From: Planctomycetota bacterium
GTDB taxonomy: Bacteria; Planctomycetota; Planctomycetia; Pirellulales; UBA1268
Assembly: GCA_003669585.1 (NCBI GenBank)
Contig: QWOQ01000014.1
Span: 85,069-124,120, forward strand
DNA length: 39,052 nt
Direction of reading: 5' to 3'
A model generated the notes under the pieces. It was not told where the DNA came from, did not search any database, and saw nothing but the letters and a program-made list of their open reading frames with translations. The translations under genes and the position numbers were made by a program. Below, in pieces: positions 18,819-27,698 of the stretch. How positions within the stretch are numbered: position 1 is the stretch's first letter; each line of letters starts with the position of its first letter.

Positions 18819-19565
18819 TCACGCGACAGCAGGCTTGCGACTTCGAAACCACCCAAAGAAAAAGAGGCTTGTTGCAATCGCATATTCGGCAATGAAACAG
18901 AGCCAATGATAGGCCCCCACGGCGTCGTGCGTCCCTGTCACACGCTCCCACTGGGATATTCCGTACACTTCCACGACCGGATCTGTGAGCATCATTTCAG
19001 TTGCAACTTTCCCCAAAATCGCTGCCCCCAGAAAAATAATAATTGGGTATCGTGACATGAGATTCGAAACGAGATTGCTGCCGAAAACCACCAGCGGGAT
19101 GCTGAGTACAAGTCCGAAAATGATCAATGAGATATGTCCACTTGCAGCGCCTCCCACGGCGAGAACGTTGTCGAGCGACATCGTGATGTCGGCCACGATA
19201 ATCATCCATACAGCATGCCAGATGCTTTTCGCGCCCTCTTTTTCAGACTCCTGCTGAGCCTCGTTGTCGCGAAGTAATTTGAAAGCAATCCATAAAATAA
19301 GTAGACCCCCGATAAGTTTGAGATAGTGAATTTCCAACAGTTGCGTCGTGGCGACCGTCAGAATGGCTCGAAGCATGACCGACGCTCCTGCACCGAATAT
19401 AATGCCCATGCGTCGCTGTCGAGATGGAAGATTTCGAACGGCCATTGCGATCACAATGGCGTTATCGCCTGCGAGCACAATGTCGATCGATACGATATTA
19501 AAAATCGCTACCGCCCACTGCCATGCGGACTGAGGTTCTGCGAGCATTGAAGAAAAAAGTGTCAT
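18819..19565 (-). CDS. TerC-family integral membrane protein (YjbE type, probable Mn2+ exporter)
   Basis: About 248 residues from the ATG at 19565; the frame also allows a TTG at 19577 and a shorter ATG seven residues in, and none has a good ribosome binding site. Seven or so hydrophobic segments. Two repeated acidic motifs, IDIVLAGDNAIVIA (Asp28, Asp34-Asn35) and ADITMSLDNVLAVGG (Asp126, Asp132-Asn133), are the TerC signature within membrane helices and bind the metal. Relatives export manganese and load secreted metalloenzymes. I looked upstream for a yybP-ykoY manganese riboswitch and saw none. Confidence 0.9.
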   Translation of the reverse strand: MTLFSSMLAEPQSAWQWAVAIFNIVSIDIVLAGDNAIVIAMAVRNLPSRQRRMGIIFGAGASVMLRAILTVATTQLLEIHYLKLIGGLLILWIAFKLLRDNEAQQESEKEGAKSIWHAVWMIIVADITMSLDNVLAVGGAASGHISLIIFGLVLSIPLVVFGSNLVSNLMSRYPIIIFLGAAILGKVATEMMLTDPVVEVYGISQWERVTGTHDAVGAYHWLCFIAEYAIATSLFFFGWFRSRKPAVA

Positions 19566-19666
19566 AGTCGTACGCAAGTTGATTTGCTGAGTCGTTAAAA
19601 CCAGTGTGGGGATCGTTCAATCGTTAGATCATAGGACACATTCAAAAAGTCGACATACCAATCGAA

Positions 19667-20644
19667 TCAAACAGACTCTTTGTTTGCAAACCAGTCCACG
19701 GTCTGCTTGAGTCCTTCGGCAAGCGTCACGGAAGGTTTCCAGTTGAGCACATTCAGGGCGAACGCCGGATCCAAAAGATTTGATCGAAGGTCGCCAGCGC
19801 GTGCGGGGCCTTTTGTTGGTAGCAGCATCTCGTGTGCTTGATTGTTCCGCGTGCGAATTGCGGACGCTTCGGCGCGAACGTGCGATTCGAGTTCGTTGAC
19901 GTCGGTGCCGAGTCCTGTGCCAATATTAATCGAGGTGAGTGTGCCTGGAACAAGCGTAGGGTTAGAACATTCCAGAGCGAGCACGTTGGCACGCGCGACA
20001 TCAAGTCCGTAGACATAGTCACGGACATACGCTCCGTCACCGTTGATCGTGGCGGATTCACCGGCAAGCAGTTTTTTTGAAAAGATCGCAACCACTCCCG
20101 CTTCGCCGTGTGGATTCTGGCGAGGTCCGTAGACATTGGAATATCGCAGGGCCACGGTTGTCATATTTCGCTCGATCGCAAAAAACTTGAGGTACCGTTC
20201 GCCCGTCCATTTCGTAATCCCATAGGGGCTGATCGGATTGGCGGGTGTTGATTCTGGAGCAGGCGAAGTTACGTCGCCGTAGAGCACGCCGCCGCTGGAA
20301 GCAAAAACAAATCGCTTGCAGCCATATTTTGTTGACGCATCGAGCACGTTGATGAGGCCAAGGCAGTTGACTTGTGCATCAAAAAGTGGATCTCGAACCG
20401 ATCGGCTCACCGACATCTGCGCTGCTTGATGGCAGACCGCGTCGGGGCGTTCAAGTTTGAACACTTTTGCTATCGCAAGACTGTCGACGATGTTGATTTG
20501 ATAGACAGGCACCTTGCTCGGAAGATTGGTGCGAGAACCACTCGAAAGATCATCGATCACCGATACCTGATGCCCGGCTAATAAAAGTTGATCGACAATA
20601 TGGCTTCCAATAAACCCAGCTCCGCCGGTAACAACGACCTTCAT
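19667..20644 (-). CDS. NAD-dependent nucleotide-sugar epimerase (UDP-glucose 4-epimerase type)
   Basis: 325 residues from the ATG at 20644, where the protein begins MKVVVTGGAGFIGSH; the frame extends 40 residues upstream without family likeness. GGAGFIG (7-13) binds NAD; Asp31/Asp32 favour NAD; Ser116/117 and Tyr141-x-x-x-Lys145 (YGITK) are catalytic. SNVYGPRQNPHGEAGVVAIF and DGAYVRDYVYGLDVARA are typical of GalE/WbpP-like epimerases acting on UDP-hexoses, but the exact sugar cannot be read. With gmd 1 kb away it probably serves surface polysaccharide synthesis. Confidence 0.88.
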   Translation of the reverse strand: MKVVVTGGAGFIGSHIVDQLLLAGHQVSVIDDLSSGSRTNLPSKVPVYQINIVDSLAIAKVFKLERPDAVCHQAAQMSVSRSVRDPLFDAQVNCLGLINVLDASTKYGCKRFVFASSGGVLYGDVTSPAPESTPANPISPYGITKWTGERYLKFFAIERNMTTVALRYSNVYGPRQNPHGEAGVVAIFSKKLLAGESATINGDGAYVRDYVYGLDVARANVLALECSNPTLVPGTLTSINIGTGLGTDVNELESHVRAEASAIRTRNNQAHEMLLPTKGPARAGDLRSNLLDPAFALNVLNWKPSVTLAEGLKQTVDWFANKESV

Positions 20645-21016
20645 GATCCCGAACGCCTCACAAAAAAAAATAAAAATAGATATGCCGATCACGCATGAAC
20701 CAATCGATATTGCATGAATCGCTCCGCTCTCAGACTCATTCTTCATGTCTCGAATAAAAATCATAGTCGAATTTTATGTATTTTTTTGAAAAGCAATTTT
20801 AGGAAACCTCTTTTTGAGTATTTTCCGCCATTGTTTTGTACTCATGACACCATCGAAGCATCGCTTTTGTTTGGGCCGGTGAGAGAATATTTTTGTGAAA
20901 ACCCGACTGCTAAAGCATCTCAGATACGAGTCACCCTGCTCCGTCATGCCCGTCAATTCCCGAAGAGCGATTCAAAAAACGCATTTCCTTACGAAAAGTT
21001 GAGCGAGTTCGTGACA
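20645..21016. other. Intergenic region, nothing identified
   Basis: 372 bases upstream of the epimerase gene and downstream of the repeat-protein stop. AT-rich near 20660 (a run of ten A) and 20770-20830. A plus-strand frame covers 20714-21220, but it runs antisense into the repeat protein and has no ribosome binding site. No hairpin or family signal seen. Confidence 0.4.
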
Positions 21017-23494
21017 CTATCGAAATTGATTCGGCAAACGGACTTGCGGATGTTGAGAAAGCAATCGCGACGCTGTTTCGCTGAGAGATACGATTCCGTT
21101 CAAATCAAGTTCATCGTCGTGCTGTGCAAGCGCTGCGGCTGCCGCATCGGAGACGGTCTCGAGTCTTCGCAGAGACAATCCACCACGCAGAGTAGAGAGC
21201 GATGTCGCTGCGGAATCTGAAAGAAATTGTATTCGATTCAGAGAGAGAGTTCCTGGATGCATTGAAAGAGCATTCGCGATACCGTCAGGAAGTGTTTCAA
21301 GACCGCTCAGCGAAAGATCGCCCCGATGCTCTGCCAGCGCAGCGGCAATTGGCTCGGAGATGTTTTTGAGTCCGCTTAACGACAGATCTCCCTGATGGTT
21401 TGCCAGTGCCGCTGCGGCTTCGGTGTTGAGCGATTCCACACCATCTAAAAAGAGAGTTCCGTTGGTGCGGGCAAGAACCGCTGCAGCATCCGGACCAATC
21501 GATTTCAGGCGACTAAAGTTTGTTCGTCCTTCAAAAATAAGTTTGGCTGCAAGGGCTTCTGTAATGAGTGATGCAAGGCCATCCAGTCGCAGTGGGCCGG
21601 GATGCTTCGCGAGTATTGTTTCGGTGAGAGCGTCGATCGACGAGAGACCATTGAAGTCGAGCGAACCGACGTGCGTCATAAACGCACTTGCAATCGACAC
21701 AGTGATGCGAGAGAGGCGATCGAATTCGAGCGGCCCTGAATGAGATGCAAACGCAATAGCGGCAGTCTCAGAAAGTTCTTTCAACTGATTGAGATGGAGT
21801 GGCCCACGGTGACGCGACAGCACACCGGCCATCGGATCTGAAATCGCGAGCGAAGTTTCTGCCTGCTGAACAAGCAAAGCGATGCTGATTGGTTCTGGAG
21901 AGGCGGCGAGTACCGCTGCCGCTTGGTCGGAAAGCATGGTCACTGCATCAAAATTGACGCGGCCATCGTGCAATAATTTTGTGGCCAGAATTCCTGAACG
22001 AATCTGCGAAAGGCCATCCAATCGCAGCGGTGTCGCATGATGCCCAAGCACTTCTTCCACGTTGGGTGACACAGAACGTATCGAACCAAACTCGGTCCAA
22101 TGGTCGGCCAGAAGCTTGTGCGTGAGCGGCACGCTTGAAAGCTCTGTGAGATTCACAAGCGGCAATGGCCCCGAGTGTTTGGCCAAAAGATCTGCTCTTG
22201 CTGACGCGAGTCTCTCGCTGGGAATCGCTGCCGCAGCCAGTCCCGAGAGTTCGAAAGTCGATGTATGTCGAAGCAATTCCATCTGCACAAGATCATGAAC
22301 ATCCGTTAATCCGTTGAGCGTCAGAGGACCAGGGTAAGCGGCCATTCGCACGGCAGCCGATTGGGAAAGTTGTGAAATTTGATCAAAATTCGTTCTGCCA
22401 TCTCGAAGCAGTTTTTCAGTAAGTGCTCCCGATTCAAGAACTGTCAGACGATCGAGTCGCACAGAACCAGAATGGTTTGCGATCACTTCGGCCACGTCGA
22501 AAGGGATCTTCTCAATGCCGGAAAGATGGAGTTCGCCCGAATGCTTCACCAAAGCACGGGCTGTACTTACATCAAACGACTTCAGGCTGCCGAGTTGGAT
22601 CGCACCGTCGTGGCGGGCGAGTGCCTCAGCAACCTGGTCAGTCAACGTACGAAGTGAGTTGAGCTTGAGTTCTCCGCTATGCCGGGAAAACAAGTTGGCC
22701 TGCGAGACTGTCAGTGACGGGAGAGATTCAGCCTGCGTCACGAGGCTCGCGATGCTGATCGCTTGTGGATGCGCTGCCAGAACAGCTGCCGCATCGGCGG
22801 AAATGTCGCGGATTCGATCAAAATTCGTGCGGCCATCGTGAAGAAGTTTTTGTGCGAGGGCTTCAGTCGACAACGCTTCCAGAGCGTCTAGCTGTACCGG
22901 TCCCACGTGCCGAGACAGTGCGACAGCGGCTTCTGGCGAAAGCTGTTTGATTGCACCGAGCGACAGCGATCCCCGATGGAGGCTCAAGGCGGCTGCAATG
23001 GTGGCAGGCAGTTCTTCTACGCGATCCAGTTTCAAGTTTCCTCTGTGACGAGCCAAGAGCGTCGCGAGTGGTTTTGATAACTCGAGATTCGCTTGCGATC
23101 GCAAGGCCAATCCGTTGATCGACAGTGGGCCCACATGAGTTGCTAGCAGGGCAGCGGCTTCATCAGAAATCACTGCCAGCCCGTCGAGAGCCAACGCTCC
23201 AGAATGCCTTGCAATCGCTCGCGCTGCGTCGGGTGAGAGTGTGAAAAGACCACCCAGATCGATTGAGCCAGAAAACTTCGCCAGTTCAGCTGCCATGTCT
23301 GGCGCAAGAGTTCGGAGTTGATGCAAATCCCGGTGACGCGGCGACCGCCACGATTTCAAAACAAACCATCCACCAAGAGATCCCAGGAATACAAACAGGC
23401 AGATCGCAACGATCATCGACGAATTGGCAGTAATGATTCGCTGGGAGAATCGTTTGTATTGTTGGTTGAATCGATTTGATACCACGGGATTCAT
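21017..23494 (-). CDS. Membrane-anchored protein of about 30 degenerate 23-residue LRR-like repeats
   Basis: 825 residues. Residues 27-48 (MIVAICLFVFLGSLGGWFVLKS) are a single N-terminal transmembrane anchor, so the repeats should face the periplasm. From about residue 65 to the end the chain is built of ~23-residue units with the pattern L-x-G-L-x-x-L-S-x-x-A-A-x-A-L-A-x-H-x-G-x-L-x, for example LSLSGLKNISEPIAAALAEH. Each unit has one short strand (LxLxGL) and one helix (AAxALAxH), as in leucine-rich repeats but without the Asn ladder. A second-order repeat recurs about every 3-7 units (KLLHDGRTNFDRI, KLLRDGRTNFDQI, KLLHDGRVNFDAV, KLIFEGRTNFSRL). Such proteins usually bind other proteins or polymers; no enzyme motif is seen. 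Confidence 0.85.
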   Translation of the reverse strand: MNPVVSNRFNQQYKRFSQRIITANSSMIVAICLFVFLGSLGGWFVLKSWRSPRHRDLHQLRTLAPDMAAELAKFSGSIDLGGLFTLSPDAARAIARHSGALALDGLAVISDEAAALLATHVGPLSINGLALRSQANLELSKPLATLLARHRGNLKLDRVEELPATIAAALSLHRGSLSLGAIKQLSPEAAVALSRHVGPVQLDALEALSTEALAQKLLHDGRTNFDRIRDISADAAAVLAAHPQAISIASLVTQAESLPSLTVSQANLFSRHSGELKLNSLRTLTDQVAEALARHDGAIQLGSLKSFDVSTARALVKHSGELHLSGIEKIPFDVAEVIANHSGSVRLDRLTVLESGALTEKLLRDGRTNFDQISQLSQSAAVRMAAYPGPLTLNGLTDVHDLVQMELLRHTSTFELSGLAAAAIPSERLASARADLLAKHSGPLPLVNLTELSSVPLTHKLLADHWTEFGSIRSVSPNVEEVLGHHATPLRLDGLSQIRSGILATKLLHDGRVNFDAVTMLSDQAAAVLAASPEPISIALLVQQAETSLAISDPMAGVLSRHRGPLHLNQLKELSETAAIAFASHSGPLEFDRLSRITVSIASAFMTHVGSLDFNGLSSIDALTETILAKHPGPLRLDGLASLITEALAAKLIFEGRTNFSRLKSIGPDAAAVLARTNGTLFLDGVESLNTEAAAALANHQGDLSLSGLKNISEPIAAALAEHRGDLSLSGLETLPDGIANALSMHPGTLSLNRIQFLSDSAATSLSTLRGGLSLRRLETVSDAAAAALAQHDDELDLNGIVSLSETASRLLSQHPQVRLPNQFR

Positions 23495-23603
23495 TCTTGA
23501 AAAGCAAATCGGCTTCGAGGCAGCAAGAGCAAAAAACTATCTATGGTTCAGAGAAAATATCGCCTTGAGAAAGTACGAGCGAACCACACCGACGCTCTAT
23601 AGT

Positions 23604-24812
23604 TCACTCCGCAAATTTATAAAGAGTTTCATCAGTTCGCAGATACATCGCACCGCTGGAAAATGCAGGCGTTGCGAGCGTGCGACCGGGAAGTTCGTTT
23701 TGTCCAAGAACGGTAAATGTGTGGCTCGGCTGAACCCACGTTGCCAAGCCTGTTTCGTTCAGAAACAACACTCGATTGTTCACATAAATCGGCGATGCCG
23801 AATAGTTGCCATCGAGGCGTTCCATCCAGTGATGCTCTCCAGTTTTAGCGTTGACACAGGAGGCGATTCCAAGATCAGAAACAAAATAGAGTTCATCACC
23901 GATCAAGAGCGGCGATGGAGTGCTTGGCGCCCCGCGTTTGATTCGCCAGACAATATGCGAATCGGTGACATCCCCGCTTCCGCCAAGTTTTACTGCAAGC
24001 AATTCAGGATGATCGTAGTCGTGATTGTAGAAAACAAGGCCGTGGCCAAGGGTCGGTTGCGGAACCACTGACCAGCCCGGCGCGAGAACTCGCCAAAGCT
24101 CTGAGCCACTGGCCAAGTCGTAGGCTGCGAAATGATCGGGACCCGGTGCCATCACCTGAGCCTTTCCATTCACCATTGCTATCGTTGCAGTGACGAATGA
24201 GTGGCTGATGCGGGCTTCCACCGATCGCGGTGTTTTCCATGCAACTTTGCCAGTGTCAGCATCGATCGCCGCGACGAAAGGCTTCGTGCTTCCATCGCAT
24301 ACAACAACCAGCTTTCCATCGTGCAACACCGGTGAGCCACCGCTGCCATGGAGTGGTGGATAGACCAACTCGTTGCTGGTCCATTGCAATGTTCCATCGT
24401 TCACTGCGAGTCGCGACATACCAAGCGTTCCGAAGTGAACGAATACCGATCCGCCGTGCACCACCGGCGTCGGACTGGCATGGCTATTCTTTGCATGGAT
24501 ATCAGGGGCTTTTTCGACGGATTTCACTTCGCGATCCCAGACGACTTTTCCATTGGTGGCATCAAGAGCCATAACCCGAAGAGACAATCCTCCATCTCGC
24601 GGCACGGCGGTTGTCAGGAAAACTGTGCCATCGGAAACAACAGGTGAAGACCAACCCAAACCGGGAATTGGTGTTTTCCAAACAACATTTTTCGTGCTGG
24701 ACCATTCCGTGGGTGAAGCAGGACCTGAAGCGTGCCCGTCGGAATGCGGACCTCGAAACTGTGGCCAATCACCTGCAACAAGTGCACACAAAGCGCATAC
24801 AAGAAGGAACAT
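23604..24812 (-). CDS. Secreted PQQ-like beta-propeller protein
   Basis: 402 residues. The signal peptide MFLLVCALCALVAG is followed at once by DWPQFRGPHSDGHASGP, a typical opening of planctomycete PQQ-like propellers. Repeated blades carry 'ALDATNGKVVWDREV', 'AIDADTGKVAWKTPR', 'AYDLASGSELWRVL', 'CVNAKTGEHHWMERL', the tryptophan-docking pattern A-x-D-x-x-x-G-x-x-x-W. No redox cofactor ligands can be assigned, and family members are often scaffolds like BamB rather than dehydrogenases. Monocistronic as far as the sequence shows. Confidence 0.88.
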   Translation of the reverse strand: MFLLVCALCALVAGDWPQFRGPHSDGHASGPASPTEWSSTKNVVWKTPIPGLGWSSPVVSDGTVFLTTAVPRDGGLSLRVMALDATNGKVVWDREVKSVEKAPDIHAKNSHASPTPVVHGGSVFVHFGTLGMSRLAVNDGTLQWTSNELVYPPLHGSGGSPVLHDGKLVVVCDGSTKPFVAAIDADTGKVAWKTPRSVEARISHSFVTATIAMVNGKAQVMAPGPDHFAAYDLASGSELWRVLAPGWSVVPQPTLGHGLVFYNHDYDHPELLAVKLGGSGDVTDSHIVWRIKRGAPSTPSPLLIGDELYFVSDLGIASCVNAKTGEHHWMERLDGNYSASPIYVNNRVLFLNETGLATWVQPSHTFTVLGQNELPGRTLATPAFSSGAMYLRTDETLYKFAE

Positions 24813-25242
24813 AAAGAGGGGCGATCTCTCGAGGATAAAAAAGACATTAGAAAAACGAATTCACAGACGCAGAGTAAAAAAGCAAAGCCATGACCATTGT
24901 GACCATTGTGATCATTGTGTGTTCAACAACGCACAGCAGATTCGCAGTGCTTCATGTGAATGATCAATGATCATAACCGACCGCGACGTGCGTTTGCCAC
25001 CGGATCAAAGCATGCAAGATTGTGCACAAATACCATAAGAAGTTTTTCGTCCGACGTTCGTTTTGAAACGGAGGACAACATGGCCAAGGGGAGGTACATT
25101 GAAAAATGCGATCAAAAATGCGTTCTCTCATAGAAAGTCGAACCCAAAGCAGTACTTCGGTGCATGAACAATGATCCAAGCCGATCGCACGCGCCAGCTG
25201 TTTTGAAAACGAGGGCAGCGAGAGTTGCCCCGTCCAAAAGTT
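24813..25242. other. Intergenic region with short tandem and inverted repeats
   Basis: 430 bases. It holds three 9-bp tandem units at 24891-24917 (TGACCATTG, TGACCATTG, TGATCATTG) and an inverted copy, CAATGATCA, at 24965-24973. A 17-codon frame at 25080-25133 on the plus strand (MAKGRYIEKCDQKCVLS) has a well-placed GGAGG five bases before its ATG but no known relative. No other gene is credible here. Confidence 0.4.
24891..24917. repeat. 9-bp tandem repeat, three copies
   Basis: TGACCATTG twice and TGATCATTG once, with no spacer, 79 bp upstream of the PQQ-propeller start. The reverse complement of the third unit occurs at 24965-24973, so the pair could also form a stem in RNA or a spaced protein-binding site. 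Confidence 0.7.
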
Positions 25243-26463
25243 TTATTGCATCGGTTCCGGGCGCTGTGAAAACCGTTTGATCGCCCACGCGCGCACCTCT
25301 CCTTCGCTGGTACGCCATTCAGGAGGCGAACCCGCATCCTGAACCATCCAGACCACTGCGAGTCCGCGGTTTCGATCAATCGACATATTGGTGGCATGTG
25401 CACCGCCATGCCCGCAAGAGCCGTCGCCTCCCACGCTGAATCCCAATCCATAACTCTCCTTGACGGATTCCGGTGTTTGACGACGCGTCAATTCCACGAC
25501 CGATGCCTCGGAAAGAATTCGCGTTGAATCAAACATGCCTTGGCCGAGGACCATGCGACAAAAACGGCCACAGTCATCGGCAGTGGAAAAAAGTCCTCCA
25601 CCGGGCATCGGATATCGATCAGGCCCATCAAGCGGATACTTTAATTGTGAAATCCGAACTTCATCGAGCCCGGTAGCATCGTTATTGACTCGGTACGATT
25701 TTGCAATTCTTGACACCTGCGCAGTTGTCGGCCGAAACGATGTGTCCTTCATGCCGAGCGGTGCAAAGAGACGATCGGCCATAAATTGTTCATAGGGCAT
25801 TCCGCTGAGAATCTCAATAATTCGGCCAGCGGTATTGATGCCGGCATTCGAATACTGATAGCCCATGCCGGGCTCGAACAGAAGCGGCAGCATGGTATAG
25901 CTCCGCACGACAAGACTCAGCGGCGCGATATCGAGCGTCGGTTCTTCAACGGCTGATTTGAAGGGCAGACCACTGGTGTGTGAGAGAATGTCACGAATCG
26001 TGATTGCACGACCAGGACGCTTGAGTGTCATCTGGCCCGAAGTTTTTTCGGCAGTCAGCCACATCTCTCGAAACTCCGGAAGATGCTTGGCAACCGGATC
26101 ATCCAACGACACTTTTCCTTCGTCAACCAAAATCATAAGCGCTGCAGCCGTCATTGGCTTGGACATCGATGCAATCCAAAACAGGCTCTCGGTGCTCATC
26201 GCCAGCTTTTCATCGCGATCTTGAAACCCCATCGCCTCCACCAGAAGAACTTTGTCCCGGTTTGTCACTAATACGACTGCCCCCGCAAGACGCCCCTTCT
26301 CGATAGTGGGTTGCACAATTGCGGTCGCCGATTCGGCCTGTTGTTGTCCAGGTGCACGCGAGATCGGCACTACCACCAACGCAAGAAAAAGCGACGCACG
26401 AATCATTACAAGGATTGTCGTTCGATCCACGTGAAGCGATCGCCAGAAGTGTGTTATGGCCAT
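25243..26463 (-). CDS. Serine beta-lactamase-like hydrolase (class C / EstB type), exported
   Basis: 406 residues. The ATG at 26463 has GGGAG nine bases upstream; a later ATG at 26406 would start directly at the signal peptide MIRASLFLALVVVPISRAPG. The active-site motifs are present: S99-M-S-K102 (S-x-x-K), Y204-S-N206 (Y-x-N) and a C-terminal CGHGGAHATN replacing the KTG box. GRAITIRDILSHTSGL is highly typical. Members are esterases, D-amino-acid peptidases or class C-like lactamases; domesticated planctomycete copies are seldom resistance enzymes. Probably periplasmic. Confidence 0.9.
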   Translation of the reverse strand: MAITHFWRSLHVDRTTILVMIRASLFLALVVVPISRAPGQQQAESATAIVQPTIEKGRLAGAVVLVTNRDKVLLVEAMGFQDRDEKLAMSTESLFWIASMSKPMTAAALMILVDEGKVSLDDPVAKHLPEFREMWLTAEKTSGQMTLKRPGRAITIRDILSHTSGLPFKSAVEEPTLDIAPLSLVVRSYTMLPLLFEPGMGYQYSNAGINTAGRIIEILSGMPYEQFMADRLFAPLGMKDTSFRPTTAQVSRIAKSYRVNNDATGLDEVRISQLKYPLDGPDRYPMPGGGLFSTADDCGRFCRMVLGQGMFDSTRILSEASVVELTRRQTPESVKESYGLGFSVGGDGSCGHGGAHATNMSIDRNRGLAVVWMVQDAGSPPEWRTSEGEVRAWAIKRFSQRPEPMQ

Positions 26464-26615
26464 AGATCATTTCTCCCAAACGTGTGTCATGCCTGCAACG
26501 AAATCAAAATGTCACGAAGAGACGTTTGTCGTCGCAGGAGCAAAAGATCTCAGCATACTAACAATTGGAATCAACATTGTGAATCAATGCGTCGCACATG
26601 AAAAACTTTCAAAGC

Positions 26616-27425
26616 CTACCAGTGCATAACAAATCCCCCATCGACATTGATGGTCTGTCCTGTGACCTGTTCGGCGCGTGCTGACGAAAGAAAGACGATC
26701 ATGTCGGAAATCGACTCAACGGTTTGCCATTGACCCAATGGCATCGTGGAACAAATTTTTTTGTGTGCCCAGTCTTCGTACGGAAGTCGATCGTCGGGGC
26801 TTGCCTGGTCGTGCCAAGCCTGCCACACCGAACGATTCAGCGTCGTTTGAACCATGCCCGGGCAGACGGTATTCACACGGATGCCGAAAGGCCCAAGATC
26901 CTTCGCGATGCACTGCGCAAAATTAATATTCGCTGCTTTTGATGCACTGTAAGGTGGATCGGTTTGAGATCCGATCTGTCCGGCAACCGACGCGACGAAC
27001 ACCATCGTCCCGCTTTTGCGTGCAACCATATGTGGTGCAATCGCGTGAGCGACATGGGTCATTCCCATGATGTTTACCTTGAGTACAACAGGCCAGTCGT
27101 CCGGCTTGAGATTGGTAAAAGGAAAACCATATTTTCCAGATCCAATGGCAGCGGCGTGGACAAGATGTCTGATAGATCCGATCGCGTTGATCGTTTCTTC
27201 GAGTGCCGAGTTCACCGCTGCTTCATCGGTGACATCCACGGCAATACCGACCACGTGTGTCGAATGCTCACGGCTCAACTCGTGGGCGAGAGCGGGGAGT
27301 TGATCACTGCGATCCCAGAGTGCAACAGTCGCCCCCTCGCAGGCAAAGCCTCGTGCGGTGGCCAGTCCGATTCCACCCGCTCCACCGACAACAACAACCG
27401 TATGACCTCTGAGTTCTAAATCCAT
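26616..27425 (-). CDS. Short-chain dehydrogenase/reductase (FabG-like)
   Basis: 269 residues from the ATG at 27425, where GGAG lies nine bases upstream; the frame runs 36 codons further up with no likeness. The glycine motif GGAGGIG (14-20), Ser146, Tyr159-x-x-x-Lys163 (YSASK) and IRVNTVCPGMVQT define a classical SDR. Asp38 at the end of strand 2 (ALWDRS) points to NAD(H). The ending TGQTINVDGGFVMHW is the standard SDR terminus. Substrate unknown. It diverges from the glucosidase gene with a 273-bp shared upstream region. Confidence 0.92.
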   Translation of the reverse strand: MDLELRGHTVVVVGGAGGIGLATARGFACEGATVALWDRSDQLPALAHELSREHSTHVVGIAVDVTDEAAVNSALEETINAIGSIRHLVHAAAIGSGKYGFPFTNLKPDDWPVVLKVNIMGMTHVAHAIAPHMVARKSGTMVFVASVAGQIGSQTDPPYSASKAANINFAQCIAKDLGPFGIRVNTVCPGMVQTTLNRSVWQAWHDQASPDDRLPYEDWAHKKICSTMPLGQWQTVESISDMIVFLSSARAEQVTGQTINVDGGFVMHW

Positions 27426-27698
27426 TCCAAATCGCTCCGAGGATCGATCCGTTTGAAAAGCCTGCCGTTGTTTGTCCCTGGGAAACCAACTTCTCTTTTC
27501 TGGCCTGAACAGTTCATGAAATTGGCAGAGCAAACAGTGAGAAGATACTCTTGAACGCAGAGTGTACCGATCGCATCTCCGACGAAGCGTATTTTTTCAC
27601 GATGCAAGTGTGCATGTGCTTGTACCGGGGCAAATTGGTTGTTCGATTGTTTCTCGTACAGAGAGTTCATTCGATGTTTATTTGGAAAGATTCTGCCG

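Noticed and set aside
19566..19666. Possible manganese riboswitch upstream of the TerC-family gene
   Set aside because: No yybP-ykoY core motif is visible in the 100-bp leader.
20714..21220. 168-codon plus-strand frame
   Set aside because: Runs antisense into the end of the repeat-protein gene; no family likeness or translation signal.
23424..24071. 215-codon plus-strand frame
   Set aside because: Antisense to the PQQ-propeller gene and to the start of the repeat protein.
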